NCBI GenBank assembly: GCA_009602735.1
Contig: WELA01009248.1
Coordinates: forward strand, 1 to 64,000
Source of the DNA: Mesotaenium endlicherianum
Taxonomy: Eukaryota; Streptophyta; Zygnematophyceae; Zygnematales; Mesotaeniaceae
Reading direction: 5' to 3'
Length of the DNA: 64,000 bases
Shown here in pieces: positions 34,612 through 44,063 of the stretch (position 1 is the stretch's first letter; every line of letters starts with the position of its first letter). Position numbers and translations under genes: made by a program. The notes under the pieces were generated by a model. It searched no databases. It saw only the letters and a list, made by a program, of their open reading frames with translations, and was not told the DNA's origin.

Positions 34612-34902
34612 ATGCTTACAAAAGAGACAATATTAGATACCATAAAGGTCCATATGCCCTATTTCAGGGAATCACTGGGCGTACGCAGTATTGGCTTATT
34701 TGGTAGTTATGCCAATGGGTATATGAAGGAGACCAGCGATGTAGACTTGTTGATAGATATGCCTGCCGATTTCTCGAACCTATGTGCTGTATGGAATTTG
34801 TTGGAGCAAGAATTTAATACAAAGGTTGACTTGGTAAGACGAGGATCTCACCTGCGGTCCTCTTTTTTGAATGCGATTGAAAAAGAGATCATTTATGCGT
34901 GA
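34612..34902 (+). CDS. Minimal nucleotidyltransferase (MNT) domain protein
   Basis: A protein of 96 residues of the MNT family. The motif GLFGSYANGYMKETSDVDLLID at about 28-49 has the GS and D-x-D residues that bind metal and nucleotide. Many MNT proteins neutralise HEPN ribonucleases by modifying them. That pairing is consistent with the following short HEPN-like remnant, which overlaps its end. Typical members have 95-110 residues, so this gene looks whole. Alone, its present job is unclear. Confidence 0.85.
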   Translation: MLTKETILDTIKVHMPYFRESLGVRSIGLFGSYANGYMKETSDVDLLIDMPADFSNLCAVWNLLEQEFNTKVDLVRRGSHLRSSFLNAIEKEIIYA

Positions 34903-34999
34903 AGGGATTATCCTTGAAAGGCTGAATGGTATATCTGAGCATATACAGCCGCTAAAAAAAGGCGTTGGTCAGTATCTTGATCGAAACAAGACGAGCTAA
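34895..34999 (+). pseudogene. Broken remnant of a HEPN-family (DUF86-like) gene
   Basis: A short open stretch begins within the end of the MNT gene, the normal arrangement for a HEPN partner. Its first residues (MREGIILERLNGI) resemble the N-terminus of HEPN proteins. It appears broken and old. Confidence 0.5.
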
Positions 35000-35010
35000 A
35001 ATCTATGAAC

Positions 35011-35018
35011 TATCTTTG
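35011..35018 (+). promoter_or_regulatory. -7 box upstream of mnmG
   Basis: TATCTTTG matches the consensus TAnnTTTG and lies 23 bases before the mnmG ATG. Confidence 0.55.
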
Positions 35019-35041
35019 CGCATTCATTTAACAGAGTGTAC

Positions 35042-36910
35042 ATGTTTCCTGAGTATGATGTGATCGTTGTGGGGGCCGGACATGCCGGGTGTGAGGCTGC
35101 AGCTGCGGCTGCCAACCTTGGCAGTAAGGTATTGCTGGTAACCATGAACATGCAAACCATCGCCCAGATGAGTTGCAACCCGGCCATGGGTGGTATTGCA
35201 AAAGGACAGATCGTTCGTGAGATCGACGCATTGGGTGGATACAGCGGTATGGTGAGCGACCTGAGTACAATACAGTTCCGCATGCTCAACCGCAGCAAGG
35301 GCCCGGCTATGTGGAGCCCCAGAACACAGAACGATCGTATGCTCTTTGCCGCCAAATGGCGGGAGATGCTGGAGAATACCCCCAATGTTGATTTTTACCA
35401 GGACATGGTAAAGTCCATCATCATTAAAGATAACAGGGCTTGTGGCGTGGTAACCGGCTTGGGCCACGAGATCAAATCGCGCTCGGTAGTGGTAACCAGC
35501 GGCACATTCCTCAATGGCATCATTCATATCGGCGAAAAACAGTTTGGTGGCGGAAGAGTAGCAGAAAAAGCGGCAACGGGTATTACCGAACAACTGGTTT
35601 CCTTAGGGTTTGAAAGCGACCGGCTGAAAACCGGTACACCGCCGCGGGTAGATGGGCGTAGCCTGGATTACAGCAAGATGGAAGAACAGAAGGGCGACGA
35701 CGAAATCATCGGGTTTTCTTATACCAATACACCACGCATCCGGGCGGACAAACAACTGAGCTGTCATGTTACCTATACCAACGATACTGTACACGAGATG
35801 CTGAAAACAGGTTTCGATCGCAGTCCCATGTTCCAGGGCAGGATCGAAGGCCGCGGACCCAGGTATTGTCCGAGTATCGAAGACAAGATCAACCGCTTTG
35901 CCGATCGCGACCGGCACCAACTCTTTATCGAACCCGAAGGATGGAATACCGTAGAGATCTATGTCAACGGGTTCTCTACCTCCTTACCGGAAGAAGTGCA
36001 ATACGAAGCTATTCGTATGGTGCCTGGATTTGAAAATGTCCGCTTTTTCCGCCCGGGTTACGCAATCGAATACGATTTCTTTCCGCCTACGCAGCTGAAA
36101 TATTCACTGGAGACCAAACAGATCAGCCACTTGTTTTTTGCAGGCCAGATCAATGGTACCACAGGATATGAAGAAGCGGCTTGTCAGGGTTTGATGGCCG
36201 GCATCAATGCACACCAGAAATCACGCGAACTCGAACCCTTTGTATTGAAACGCAGCGAAGCTTATATCGGCGTGCTGATCGATGACCTGATCAGCAAAGG
36301 AACCGATGAACCTTATCGTATGTTCACGAGTCGTGCTGAATTCAGAACATTATTGCGCCAGGACAATGCCGACTTGCGTTTGACAGAATTGAGCTACCGC
36401 CTGGGCCTCGCTTCGCAGGAACGCATGGACGCAGTGATCGCGAAGCGCAAAGGTGTTGCCGAAGTAAAAAACATACTCAAAGAATTCAATATCGAGCCCG
36501 ATGAAGTGAACGGCTATTTCAACGACATTGTATCGGCGCCGCTCACAGAAAAACAAAGAGCAGCGAAGATCGTGTTGCGTCCGAATGTAACACTGGAAGA
36601 TCTCTCCAAAGCAGTACCACGCCTGGCTGAAGCGCTTGCCGCCATTCCTGCCCAAACCCGTGAGCAGGCAGAGATACAGATCAAGTATGAGCGCTACATA
36701 GAAAAAGAACAGGAGATCGTTGATCGCATGAGCCAGCTCGAAAACCTCGTCATTCCCGATAGTTTCGATTACGATCGTGTAGCTGCTTTGTCGAACGAAG
36801 CGCTGCAGAAATTCAAGCGCATCAAGCCCCGCACACTGGGACAGGCCAGTCGCATCAGCGGCGTCAATCCCAGTGATGTGCAGATACTCATGGTATATAT
36901 GGGCAGATAA
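35042..36910 (+). CDS. mnmG: tRNA uridine-5-carboxymethylaminomethyl enzyme MnmG (GidA)
   Basis: An FAD enzyme of 622 residues which, with MnmE, installs the cmnm5 group on wobble uridine of several tRNAs. The dinucleotide loop VVGAGHAGCEAA lies near residues 9-20. Further family blocks are MSCNPAMGGIAKGQIVREIDALGG near 45, RPGYAIEYDFFPPTQL near 340, FAGQINGTTGYEEAACQGL near 365, and TSRAEFRTLLRQDNAD near 425. The C-terminal helical domain binds MnmE and tRNA. An ATG two codons upstream (35036) is also possible. In many bacteria this gene lies near the replication origin; here it is about 8 kb from the candidate. Confidence 0.97.
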   Translation: MFPEYDVIVVGAGHAGCEAAAAAANLGSKVLLVTMNMQTIAQMSCNPAMGGIAKGQIVREIDALGGYSGMVSDLSTIQFRMLNRSKGPAMWSPRTQNDRMLFAAKWREMLENTPNVDFYQDMVKSIIIKDNRACGVVTGLGHEIKSRSVVVTSGTFLNGIIHIGEKQFGGGRVAEKAATGITEQLVSLGFESDRLKTGTPPRVDGRSLDYSKMEEQKGDDEIIGFSYTNTPRIRADKQLSCHVTYTNDTVHEMLKTGFDRSPMFQGRIEGRGPRYCPSIEDKINRFADRDRHQLFIEPEGWNTVEIYVNGFSTSLPEEVQYEAIRMVPGFENVRFFRPGYAIEYDFFPPTQLKYSLETKQISHLFFAGQINGTTGYEEAACQGLMAGINAHQKSRELEPFVLKRSEAYIGVLIDDLISKGTDEPYRMFTSRAEFRTLLRQDNADLRLTELSYRLGLASQERMDAVIAKRKGVAEVKNILKEFNIEPDEVNGYFNDIVSAPLTEKQRAAKIVLRPNVTLEDLSKAVPRLAEALAAIPAQTREQAEIQIKYERYIEKEQEIVDRMSQLENLVIPDSFDYDRVAALSNEALQKFKRIKPRTLGQASRISGVNPSDVQILMVYMGR

Positions 36911-37017
36911 CCTTTTGCCATAGCTTCTCCAACCATTCATCAAAAAAAACACACCAGTTTTTTTGCACGATAGGCTTATTCAGTAGCTTTAAGACTTTTC
37001 AACATTAACTGAACACA

Positions 37018-40000
37018 ATGAGAAAAATCAAGCTGCTGCTTTCCGGGCTCTTGCTGGCTTCCCTGCTGCAAGCACAGGAAACATTCCCCGTGAACGGGTT
37101 GGCCGACAAGCGCAACGGATGTTACGCTTTTACCCATGCCACCATTGTACAGAATGCACAAAACAGTTTACAGAATGCAACCCTTGTTATCCGCGAGGGT
37201 AAAATCGTTGCTGTAGGCGCCAGTGTAACTGTACCCCAGGATGCCGTAGTGATAGACTGTAAAAACAAGTACATCTATCCTTCCTTCATCGACATCTATA
37301 CCGATTATGGTATCACCACACCCCAACGGCAGCCTTTTGTTTTCAACTACAATGCACCTGCACAGTTGAATTCCAACACCAAAGGCGCATACAACTGGAA
37401 CCAGGCGATCAGGCCTGAAGTGAATGCGTATGAGCAATTCACTGCCGATGACGCCAAGGCCAAAACTTTCCGTGAGCTGGGCTTCGGTACTGTTCTCACG
37501 CATGTGAAAGATGGTATCGCACGCGGAACCGGTGCCGTGGTTTTACTGGGAAAGGATAAAGACAACCTGATGCTGGTTAAAGAAAGAGCATCTGCACATT
37601 ATTCTTTCAACAAAGGCAGTTCTACACAATCATATCCGAGCAGCCTGATGGGAAGCATTGCACTGTTGAGACAAACCTATCTCGATGCACAATGGTACAA
37701 GAACAAACCTTCAACAGAAGGGGTGAATATTTCCCTCCAGGCGTTTAATGATAACCAGAACCTGCCGCAGATCTTTGAAGCGGAGGACAAGTGGAATGAT
37801 GTTCGTGCCGATCGCATCGGCGACGAGTTCGGCGTGCAATACATTCTCAAAGGCGGTGGCAATGAGTACCAGCGCATCAAAGAAATGGCTGCCACTAAAG
37901 CGGCTTTTATCCTGTCGCTGAATTTTCCCCAGGCCATGGATGTGGAAGACCCGGCCGATGCAAGGTTGGTATCCTTGTCGGACATGAAAAATTGGGAACT
38001 CGCACCTACCAATCCCGGCGCTTTGGAAAAAGCCAACATTCCTTTTTGTTTAACCACTGCCGACCTGCACGATACCAAACAATTTTATACCAACCTGCGC
38101 AAAGCGTTTGAGAATGGTCTTTCCGAAGCCAAAGCCCTGGAAGCCCTGACCAAAACGCCGGCTACCTTGTTGGGTGTATATGATAAAGTAGGCAGTCTCG
38201 AAACCGGAAAGCTGGCCAACTTCATCATTACCAGCGATTCTGTTTTTTCTGAAAAAGCAGTGATCCTGCAGAACTGGATACAGGGAGCAAAATATGGTGT
38301 GAAAGAAGATGCCTGGAATGATATCAAAGGAGTGTATAACCTGGTGCTCAACAGCGAAAACGGCACTTCTAATTATACACTGGATGTAAAGAATAACAAC
38401 ACGGCAAATGTGATTGGAAAAGATACCCTCACCGGTAAATTCAGCTACGATGGCAAACTGGTGAAACTCAGTTTCTCTGCAACACCGGCTAAAAAGCCGA
38501 TGGCAGCTGCCATCGGTGGCATGAATAATGGTGTTGGTGCGCAGTATCGGCTGAGCGGTACCATTAACGGCGACACCTGGAATGGACTCGGAGAAGATAC
38601 CGCAGGAAACAGGATCACCTGGACAGTAACATTTGTCCGCGCAGCGGCCCCGGATACTGCGAAGAAAAAAATGACACCGCACCAACAACTGGGCAAAGTA
38701 ACTTATCCCTTCGATGGTTATGGATGGGAAGAAGCACCTAAGCAGGAGAACCTGCTGATCAAAAATGCGACCGTATGGACCAATGAAAAAGAAGGCAAAC
38801 TGGAAAATACCGATGTACTGGTGAAAGACGGTAAGATTGCCAAAGTGGGAAAGAACCTGAGCGATGGCTCTGCAAAAGTGATCGATGCTACCGGTAAACA
38901 TGTTACGGCAGGTATCATAGACGAACACTCGCATATCGCAGCTATGTCCATCAATGAAGGCGCGCAATCTGTTACTTCCGAAGTGCGCATTGCCGATAAC
39001 CTCAACCCCGAAGACATCAACATCTATCGCCAGTTGAGCGGTGGCGTAACATCATCACATATTTTGCATGGATCGGCCAATACCATTGGCGGACAAACCC
39101 AGCTGATCAAATTGCGCTGGGGTGTGGATGATGAAGCGCTGAAATTCAAAGGCGCCGATCCTTTCATCAAATTTGCATTGGGTGAGAACGTGAAGCGGAC
39201 AACCTCGATGGCCAACAACCGTTTCCCCGATACGCGGATGGGTGTGGAAGAAGTGTTGAACGATGCTTTTACCAGGGCAAAGGATTATGAGCGTGAAATG
39301 AAAGCAGATCCCAAAACAACCAGGCGCAACCTGGAACTGGATGCGCTGGTAGAAATACTGAACAAGAAAAGATTCATCACCTGTCACTCTTATGTACAAA
39401 GCGAGATCACTGCCGCCATGCGCATCGGTGATAAATACGGTTTCACATTCAACACCTTCACGCATATCCTGGAAGGATACAAAGTGGCGGATAAAATGAA
39501 AGCGCATGGTTCCAATGCATCTACCTTCTCCGACTGGTGGGCTTACAAAACAGAAGTGCAGGATGCGATTGCTTACAATGCAGCCATCATGTACAAAGTG
39601 GGACTCAACGTTTGTATCAACTCAGACGATGCCGAGATGGCGCGCCGCCTGAACCAGGAAGCCGGCAAGACTGTGAAATACGGTGGTGTTCCCGAAGAAG
39701 ATGCATTGAAAATGGTGACCCTTAACCCGGCCAAAGCCCTGCATGTAGATAATAAGGTAGGAAGCATCAAAGCGGGTAAAGACGCAGACCTGGTGATCTG
39801 GAGCGATCATCCGCTGAGCATCTATGCAAAATCTGAAAAGACGATCGTAGATGGTATTGTTTATTTCGATCGCGAAAAAGACCTGGAACAACGCAGGAAG
39901 ACCACAGCAGAACGTACGCGGCTGATCAACAAACTACAGGCTGAGAAAAGAAGCGGCGCTCCTATGAGACCCGCTGAACCCAGCTACCAGGTATTGTTGG

Positions 40001-40074
40001 GCTGCGGCGACCACAGTGAGCGCGGAGGCCTGATCACGATTGAACAGGATGATATCGAAACCCTTAACCAGTAA
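37018..40074 (+). CDS. Two-domain secreted amidohydrolase-family protein
   Basis: A protein of 1018 residues with a signal peptide (MRKIKLLLSGLLLASLLQAQ). It has two amidohydrolase units. The first (about 45-440) keeps the composite fold (IVQNAQNSLQNATLVIREGKIVAVG) but has FIDIYTDYGITTP where active members have a metal-binding H-x-H. The second (about 580-960) has DEHSHIAAM near 636, a histidine in FITCHSYVQSEI near 790, one in NTFTHILEGYK near 813 and an aspartate in CINSDDAEMA near 866, so its metal site seems complete. A beta-rich segment about 440-560 links the units. It resembles imidazolonepropionase-like or aryldialkylphosphatase-like proteins of this phylum. Substrate unknown. The next gene, 11 bases on, is a further family member. 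Confidence 0.85.
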   Translation: MRKIKLLLSGLLLASLLQAQETFPVNGLADKRNGCYAFTHATIVQNAQNSLQNATLVIREGKIVAVGASVTVPQDAVVIDCKNKYIYPSFIDIYTDYGITTPQRQPFVFNYNAPAQLNSNTKGAYNWNQAIRPEVNAYEQFTADDAKAKTFRELGFGTVLTHVKDGIARGTGAVVLLGKDKDNLMLVKERASAHYSFNKGSSTQSYPSSLMGSIALLRQTYLDAQWYKNKPSTEGVNISLQAFNDNQNLPQIFEAEDKWNDVRADRIGDEFGVQYILKGGGNEYQRIKEMAATKAAFILSLNFPQAMDVEDPADARLVSLSDMKNWELAPTNPGALEKANIPFCLTTADLHDTKQFYTNLRKAFENGLSEAKALEALTKTPATLLGVYDKVGSLETGKLANFIITSDSVFSEKAVILQNWIQGAKYGVKEDAWNDIKGVYNLVLNSENGTSNYTLDVKNNNTANVIGKDTLTGKFSYDGKLVKLSFSATPAKKPMAAAIGGMNNGVGAQYRLSGTINGDTWNGLGEDTAGNRITWTVTFVRAAAPDTAKKKMTPHQQLGKVTYPFDGYGWEEAPKQENLLIKNATVWTNEKEGKLENTDVLVKDGKIAKVGKNLSDGSAKVIDATGKHVTAGIIDEHSHIAAMSINEGAQSVTSEVRIADNLNPEDINIYRQLSGGVTSSHILHGSANTIGGQTQLIKLRWGVDDEALKFKGADPFIKFALGENVKRTTSMANNRFPDTRMGVEEVLNDAFTRAKDYEREMKADPKTTRRNLELDALVEILNKKRFITCHSYVQSEITAAMRIGDKYGFTFNTFTHILEGYKVADKMKAHGSNASTFSDWWAYKTEVQDAIAYNAAIMYKVGLNVCINSDDAEMARRLNQEAGKTVKYGGVPEEDALKMVTLNPAKALHVDNKVGSIKAGKDADLVIWSDHPLSIYAKSEKTIVDGIVYFDREKDLEQRRKTTAERTRLINKLQAEKRSGAPMRPAEPSYQVLLGCGDHSERGGLITIEQDDIETLNQ

Positions 40075-40085
40075 AAGCATTAGCA

Positions 40086-41402
40086 ATGAAAAAATTTGTC
40101 ACTCCTATAACAGCTCTCTTACTGTTCACCGGTTTTGCAAAAGCACAGGAAACAGTATATCCCACAAAAGAATACAAAGGCCAGCTGTTCATAACCAACG
40201 GCACGGTGCATGTAGGTAACGGACAGGTACTGGAAAACGCCACTATTGAAGTTAACAATGGAAAAATTGTGCGTGTTGGAACAGATATACCTGTTTCGCA
40301 AAACAATGCAAAACTGATCGACGCGAAAGGGAAACAGGTATATCCCGGACTGATCTTACCCTCCTGCGATCTCGGACTCAAAGAGATCGCCAATGGCGTA
40401 AGAGGCAGCAACGATTATTACGAGCTGGGCGATTACAATCCCAGCGTTCGCTCCATTGTTGCTTATAATACCGACTCCAAGATCACCGGCACATTGCGCG
40501 CCAACGGCATATTGTTGGCCAGCATTACACCCGAAGGCGGTGTGATCAGCGGTTCTTCTTCGGTAGTACAACTGGATGCGTGGAACTGGGAAGACGCCGC
40601 GTATAAAATGGACGGCGGCATTCACCTTAACCTGCCCAGTTTTCTTCCCCGTCCAACGGGCCGCAGGGCTTTCTTTTTTCCCGGCGCTCCTCAACAGGCA
40701 GATCCTGTTAAACAGGCGCTGGACAAGGTAGATGAGATCAAAACCTTTTTCCGCGAAGCCAAGGCATACGAACAGGAAACAACCCATAAACAGACCAACC
40801 TCAAGTTGGAAGCGGTAAAAGGGTTGTTCAATAAAACACAGAAACTCTTTGTACACGGCGACCAGGTAAAGCAAATGCTGGTGGCCATTGATTTTGTAAA
40901 AGAGTTCGGGTTTGATGTGGTGATTGTAGGCGGAAGCGAAAGCTACCAGATTGCCAACCTGCTGAAGCAAAACAATATTGCCGTGATATTGGGTTCGGAA
41001 CACGAGCTTCCATCGATGGAGGACGACGATATCGATCAGCCATTCAAAACACCGGCTGCTTTGCAAAAAGCAGGCGTACTGTTTGCGTTGAATGATGCGT
41101 TTACCGAAGCCCGTTACCGCAACCTTTCATTTAATGCAGGAACGGCTGCAACATACGGGTTGAGCAAAGAACAGGCATTGCAGGCCATCACATTGAATAC
41201 AGCCAAAATATTGGGCATCGATGACAGGACCGGTTCACTGGAAGCCGGCAAAGATGCCAATATCGTTGTATGCGACGGCGATATACTGGATATGAAGAGC
41301 AGCAATGTTTCCTATGCCATTATACAAGGCAGAAATGTGAGTCTCGATAACAAACAAAAGCAATTATACGAGCGGTACCGTTATAAGTACGGCATTCAAT
41401 AA
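40086..41402 (+). CDS. Secreted amidohydrolase-family protein, probably without its own metal site
   Basis: A protein of 438 residues with a signal peptide (MKKFVTPITALLLFTGFAKAQ). It has the amidohydrolase fold ends (ITNGTVHVGNGQVLENATIEVNNGKIVRVG at the start; LGIDDRTGSLEAGKDANIVVCDGD at the end, noted by their glycine pattern). Where the metal-binding H-x-H should stand it has YPGLILPSCDLGL, and no other matching histidines are apparent, so it is likely non-catalytic or uses another site. It follows the two-domain protein by 11 bases and probably forms a complex or pair with it. A strong terminator follows. Confidence 0.82.
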   Translation: MKKFVTPITALLLFTGFAKAQETVYPTKEYKGQLFITNGTVHVGNGQVLENATIEVNNGKIVRVGTDIPVSQNNAKLIDAKGKQVYPGLILPSCDLGLKEIANGVRGSNDYYELGDYNPSVRSIVAYNTDSKITGTLRANGILLASITPEGGVISGSSSVVQLDAWNWEDAAYKMDGGIHLNLPSFLPRPTGRRAFFFPGAPQQADPVKQALDKVDEIKTFFREAKAYEQETTHKQTNLKLEAVKGLFNKTQKLFVHGDQVKQMLVAIDFVKEFGFDVVIVGGSESYQIANLLKQNNIAVILGSEHELPSMEDDDIDQPFKTPAALQKAGVLFALNDAFTEARYRNLSFNAGTAATYGLSKEQALQAITLNTAKILGIDDRTGSLEAGKDANIVVCDGDILDMKSSNVSYAIIQGRNVSLDNKQKQLYERYRYKYGIQ

Positions 41403-41424
41403 TCAGCCTGAGGTATAACAAGGG

Positions 41425-41464
41425 AACCGCCCGTCCGGAAAATTCCGGGCGGGCGGTTTTTTTG
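41425..41464 (+). terminator. Rho-independent terminator after the amidohydrolase pair
   Basis: AACCGCCCG (41425-41433) pairs with CGGGCGGTT (41450-41458), with a further inner pairing TCCGG/CCGG, followed by seven T. Confidence 0.93.
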
Positions 41465-41599
41465 TAAAAGGGCCCTTCTTTAAAACCGTTCATAAACCCC
41501 GGTTTCCGCTTATCTCGCTTTTTTCAATTTAACAATGTTCTGCATGTAACCTTTCTACCTTTACTACGTTATGCTTCGTACATAATGTACCGTACCGCT

Positions 41600-44035
41600 A
41601 TGAAAAAACTAATGCTGAGCATCTGCGTTTTAGGAATAAGTCACCTGGCAATGGCACAGAAAGAGCAGATTGTAAAAAAAGTACCGGCTGTTCGTACCAC
41701 GCAGAAAATTGTAATTGATGGAGATATCAGCGATGAAGCCTGGAAATCTGCGCCGGTTGCTACGGATTTTGTGGAATGGAGGCCTTCTTATGGCACGCAT
41801 GAACGCAACGACAACAGAACGGAAGTCCGCATATTGTACGATAACAATGCCATTTATGTAGGCGGATATTGCTACGAACGCCGCGATAGCATTTCAACTG
41901 AACTGGTGGGCCGCGATGTGATCAACTCGAATGATTTTGTAGGGATATTGTTCGATACTTATAAAGACAAGATCAACGGTTTCGGGTATTATGTTACCCC
42001 GCTGGGTGAGCAGTACGATGCAAAATATTCTTCCACCGGAGAAGATGCAAGCTGGAACAGCGTATATGAATCGCAGGCGAAGATCACAGACAGCGGCTGG
42101 ACCTTTGAAATGCGCATTCCTTATTCGGCTATCCGTTTCAGCAATAAGAAGACACAGGACTGGGGATTGAATATCACGCGCAGGAGAAGCAAGAGCGGAA
42201 AGCAATTGATGTGGAACCCCACCGATCCTACTTTCGGGGGAAACTTTTTTGCACTTTTTGGTGAATGGACCAGCATACAAGACATCAAACCACCGATAAG
42301 GCTGTCTTTTTCGCCCTATCTCTCTACCTACGTAACCCATTATCCATACAACGACCCCACTATAAAAGATACGCGTACTACGGTGAACGGTGGCATGGAT
42401 GTGAAATACGGTATCAACCAGGCGTTCACGCTGGACATGACGCTTATCCCAGATTTTGGCCAGGTACAAAGTGATAACCAGGTACTCAATCTCACGCCGT
42501 TTGAAGTGAAATACAATGAGTACCGCACTTTTTTCACAGAAGGTACCGAACTCTTCAGCAAGGGTAATCTTTTTTACAGCAGGAGGATTGGTGGTCAGCC
42601 CATCCATTATAATGATGTAGCCAGCCAGTTACAGCCAGGGGAAACCATTGCCAGCAATCCCGGAGATACCAAGCTGATCAATGCTACCAAAATAAGTGGC
42701 CGCACATCATCCGGATTGGGTATTGGTTTTTTCAATGCGCTTACACAACCACAGTATGCCTCCATTGCAAAAGACGGCAAGGAAGTACGAAAGATAGAAA
42801 CGGAACCGCTTTCGAATTATAACATCATTGTGTTCGATCAATCGCTCAAACACAATTCCAGTGTATCGTTCATCAACACCAATGTTACGCGTGCCGGTGG
42901 CGACCACAATGCCAATGTAAGTGCTGCATTGTTTGATCTCTATGATAAAAAGAGTATGTGGAACCTGTCCGGCAAAGTATCAGCAAGTGAATTGGCGGGC
43001 GTTGATTCAACAAAGAAGTCCATCTTTGGTTACAACCATACAATTGGTTTTGGAAAAACGGGTGGCCGCTTCAATTTCCAGATCAACCAGGACTTTGCCG
43101 ATGATAAATACAGCAGCAACGACATGGGCTATTTTACGAATAACAATTATATGAACCATTATTTGTGGCTGGGGTATAAATGGGTAAAGCCGACCAAATG
43201 GTTCAACAGGATGTATTATAATATCAACCTGAATTCATCGATGCGCTACAAAGAATGGGATTACCAGAGTTTCCGAATCAATACCAATATGAACGGCCAG
43301 TTGAAGAACCTTTGGTTTGCACTCATATACATCAACATCGATCCCGAACAACATGATTATTATGAGCCCAGGATAGCAGGAAGATTTTTTAAAACCCCAT
43401 CTAACTGGCAAATAGGTGTAGCCACAGAAACCAACAATGCAAAAAAATATTCTGCTTATGTTGAATTTTCCGGAAAGTGGGCAGGTCTTTATTCGGGAAC
43501 CGAGTACGATTTCTGGACCCGCAATTCGTATCGCTTCAACAATAAATTAACCATTGGTTTTAATTTCAACCCGCAGTTCAGGAACAATGATCTTGGTTTT
43601 ACCACCCTGGTGAACGATAGCAGCGTTTTTGCACTCCGCAAGCGTTATACGGTGGAGAATATTTTCAACGTGAAGTATAATTTCACCAACAAAATGGGGC
43701 TGAGTTTCAGGGCCCGTCACTATTGGAGTAAAGTGATCAATAAACAATATTTCAATCTCAATACCGACGGCGGACTTACTCCCATAGCAGGTGTAAGCAC
43801 CAAACCCGATTACAACGTGAATTATTTCAACATCGATATGGTATATACCTGGCAGTTTGCATTGGGCAGTTTCCTGAATATCGTGTGGAAGAATTCTATC
43901 AATACCTACGACCAGAATGTGATGGATGGTTATTTTAAAAATGCGGGCAATACCTTCAATGCATCGCAGCTCAACAGTCTTTCGTTGCGCGTGATTTATT
44001 TCCTGGATTACCTGTCCATCAAAAAGAAAAAATAA
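41600..44035 (+). CDS. DUF5916 outer-membrane-type protein with N-terminal CBM9-like domain
   Basis: An exported protein of 811 residues with signal MKKLMLSICVLGISHLAMAQ; an ATG five codons upstream is less likely. Residues about 35-210 are a CBM9-like sugar-binding-type fold (KIVIDGDISDEAWKSAPVATDFVEWRP, VRILYDNNAIYVGGYCYE), found at the start of DUF5916 proteins. The remainder is DUF5916, rich in beta strands of alternating character (YLSTYVTHYPYND, FTEGTELFSKGNLFYSRRIG, and the final SLSLRVIYFLDYL), compatible with a membrane barrel. The function of the family is not settled; a role in surface glycan or lipid handling has been suggested from context. It is a single gene. Confidence 0.85.
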   Translation: MKKLMLSICVLGISHLAMAQKEQIVKKVPAVRTTQKIVIDGDISDEAWKSAPVATDFVEWRPSYGTHERNDNRTEVRILYDNNAIYVGGYCYERRDSISTELVGRDVINSNDFVGILFDTYKDKINGFGYYVTPLGEQYDAKYSSTGEDASWNSVYESQAKITDSGWTFEMRIPYSAIRFSNKKTQDWGLNITRRRSKSGKQLMWNPTDPTFGGNFFALFGEWTSIQDIKPPIRLSFSPYLSTYVTHYPYNDPTIKDTRTTVNGGMDVKYGINQAFTLDMTLIPDFGQVQSDNQVLNLTPFEVKYNEYRTFFTEGTELFSKGNLFYSRRIGGQPIHYNDVASQLQPGETIASNPGDTKLINATKISGRTSSGLGIGFFNALTQPQYASIAKDGKEVRKIETEPLSNYNIIVFDQSLKHNSSVSFINTNVTRAGGDHNANVSAALFDLYDKKSMWNLSGKVSASELAGVDSTKKSIFGYNHTIGFGKTGGRFNFQINQDFADDKYSSNDMGYFTNNNYMNHYLWLGYKWVKPTKWFNRMYYNINLNSSMRYKEWDYQSFRINTNMNGQLKNLWFALIYINIDPEQHDYYEPRIAGRFFKTPSNWQIGVATETNNAKKYSAYVEFSGKWAGLYSGTEYDFWTRNSYRFNNKLTIGFNFNPQFRNNDLGFTTLVNDSSVFALRKRYTVENIFNVKYNFTNKMGLSFRARHYWSKVINKQYFNLNTDGGLTPIAGVSTKPDYNVNYFNIDMVYTWQFALGSFLNIVWKNSINTYDQNVMDGYFKNAGNTFNASQLNSLSLRVIYFLDYLSIKKKK

Positions 44036-44063
44036 GCTCGTTTAGCTTTATTACCTTAGCTAT

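Noticed and set aside
38050-38967. 305-codon open frame antisense to the two-domain amidohydrolase
   Set aside because: No domain; the sense gene has a signal peptide and family motifs.
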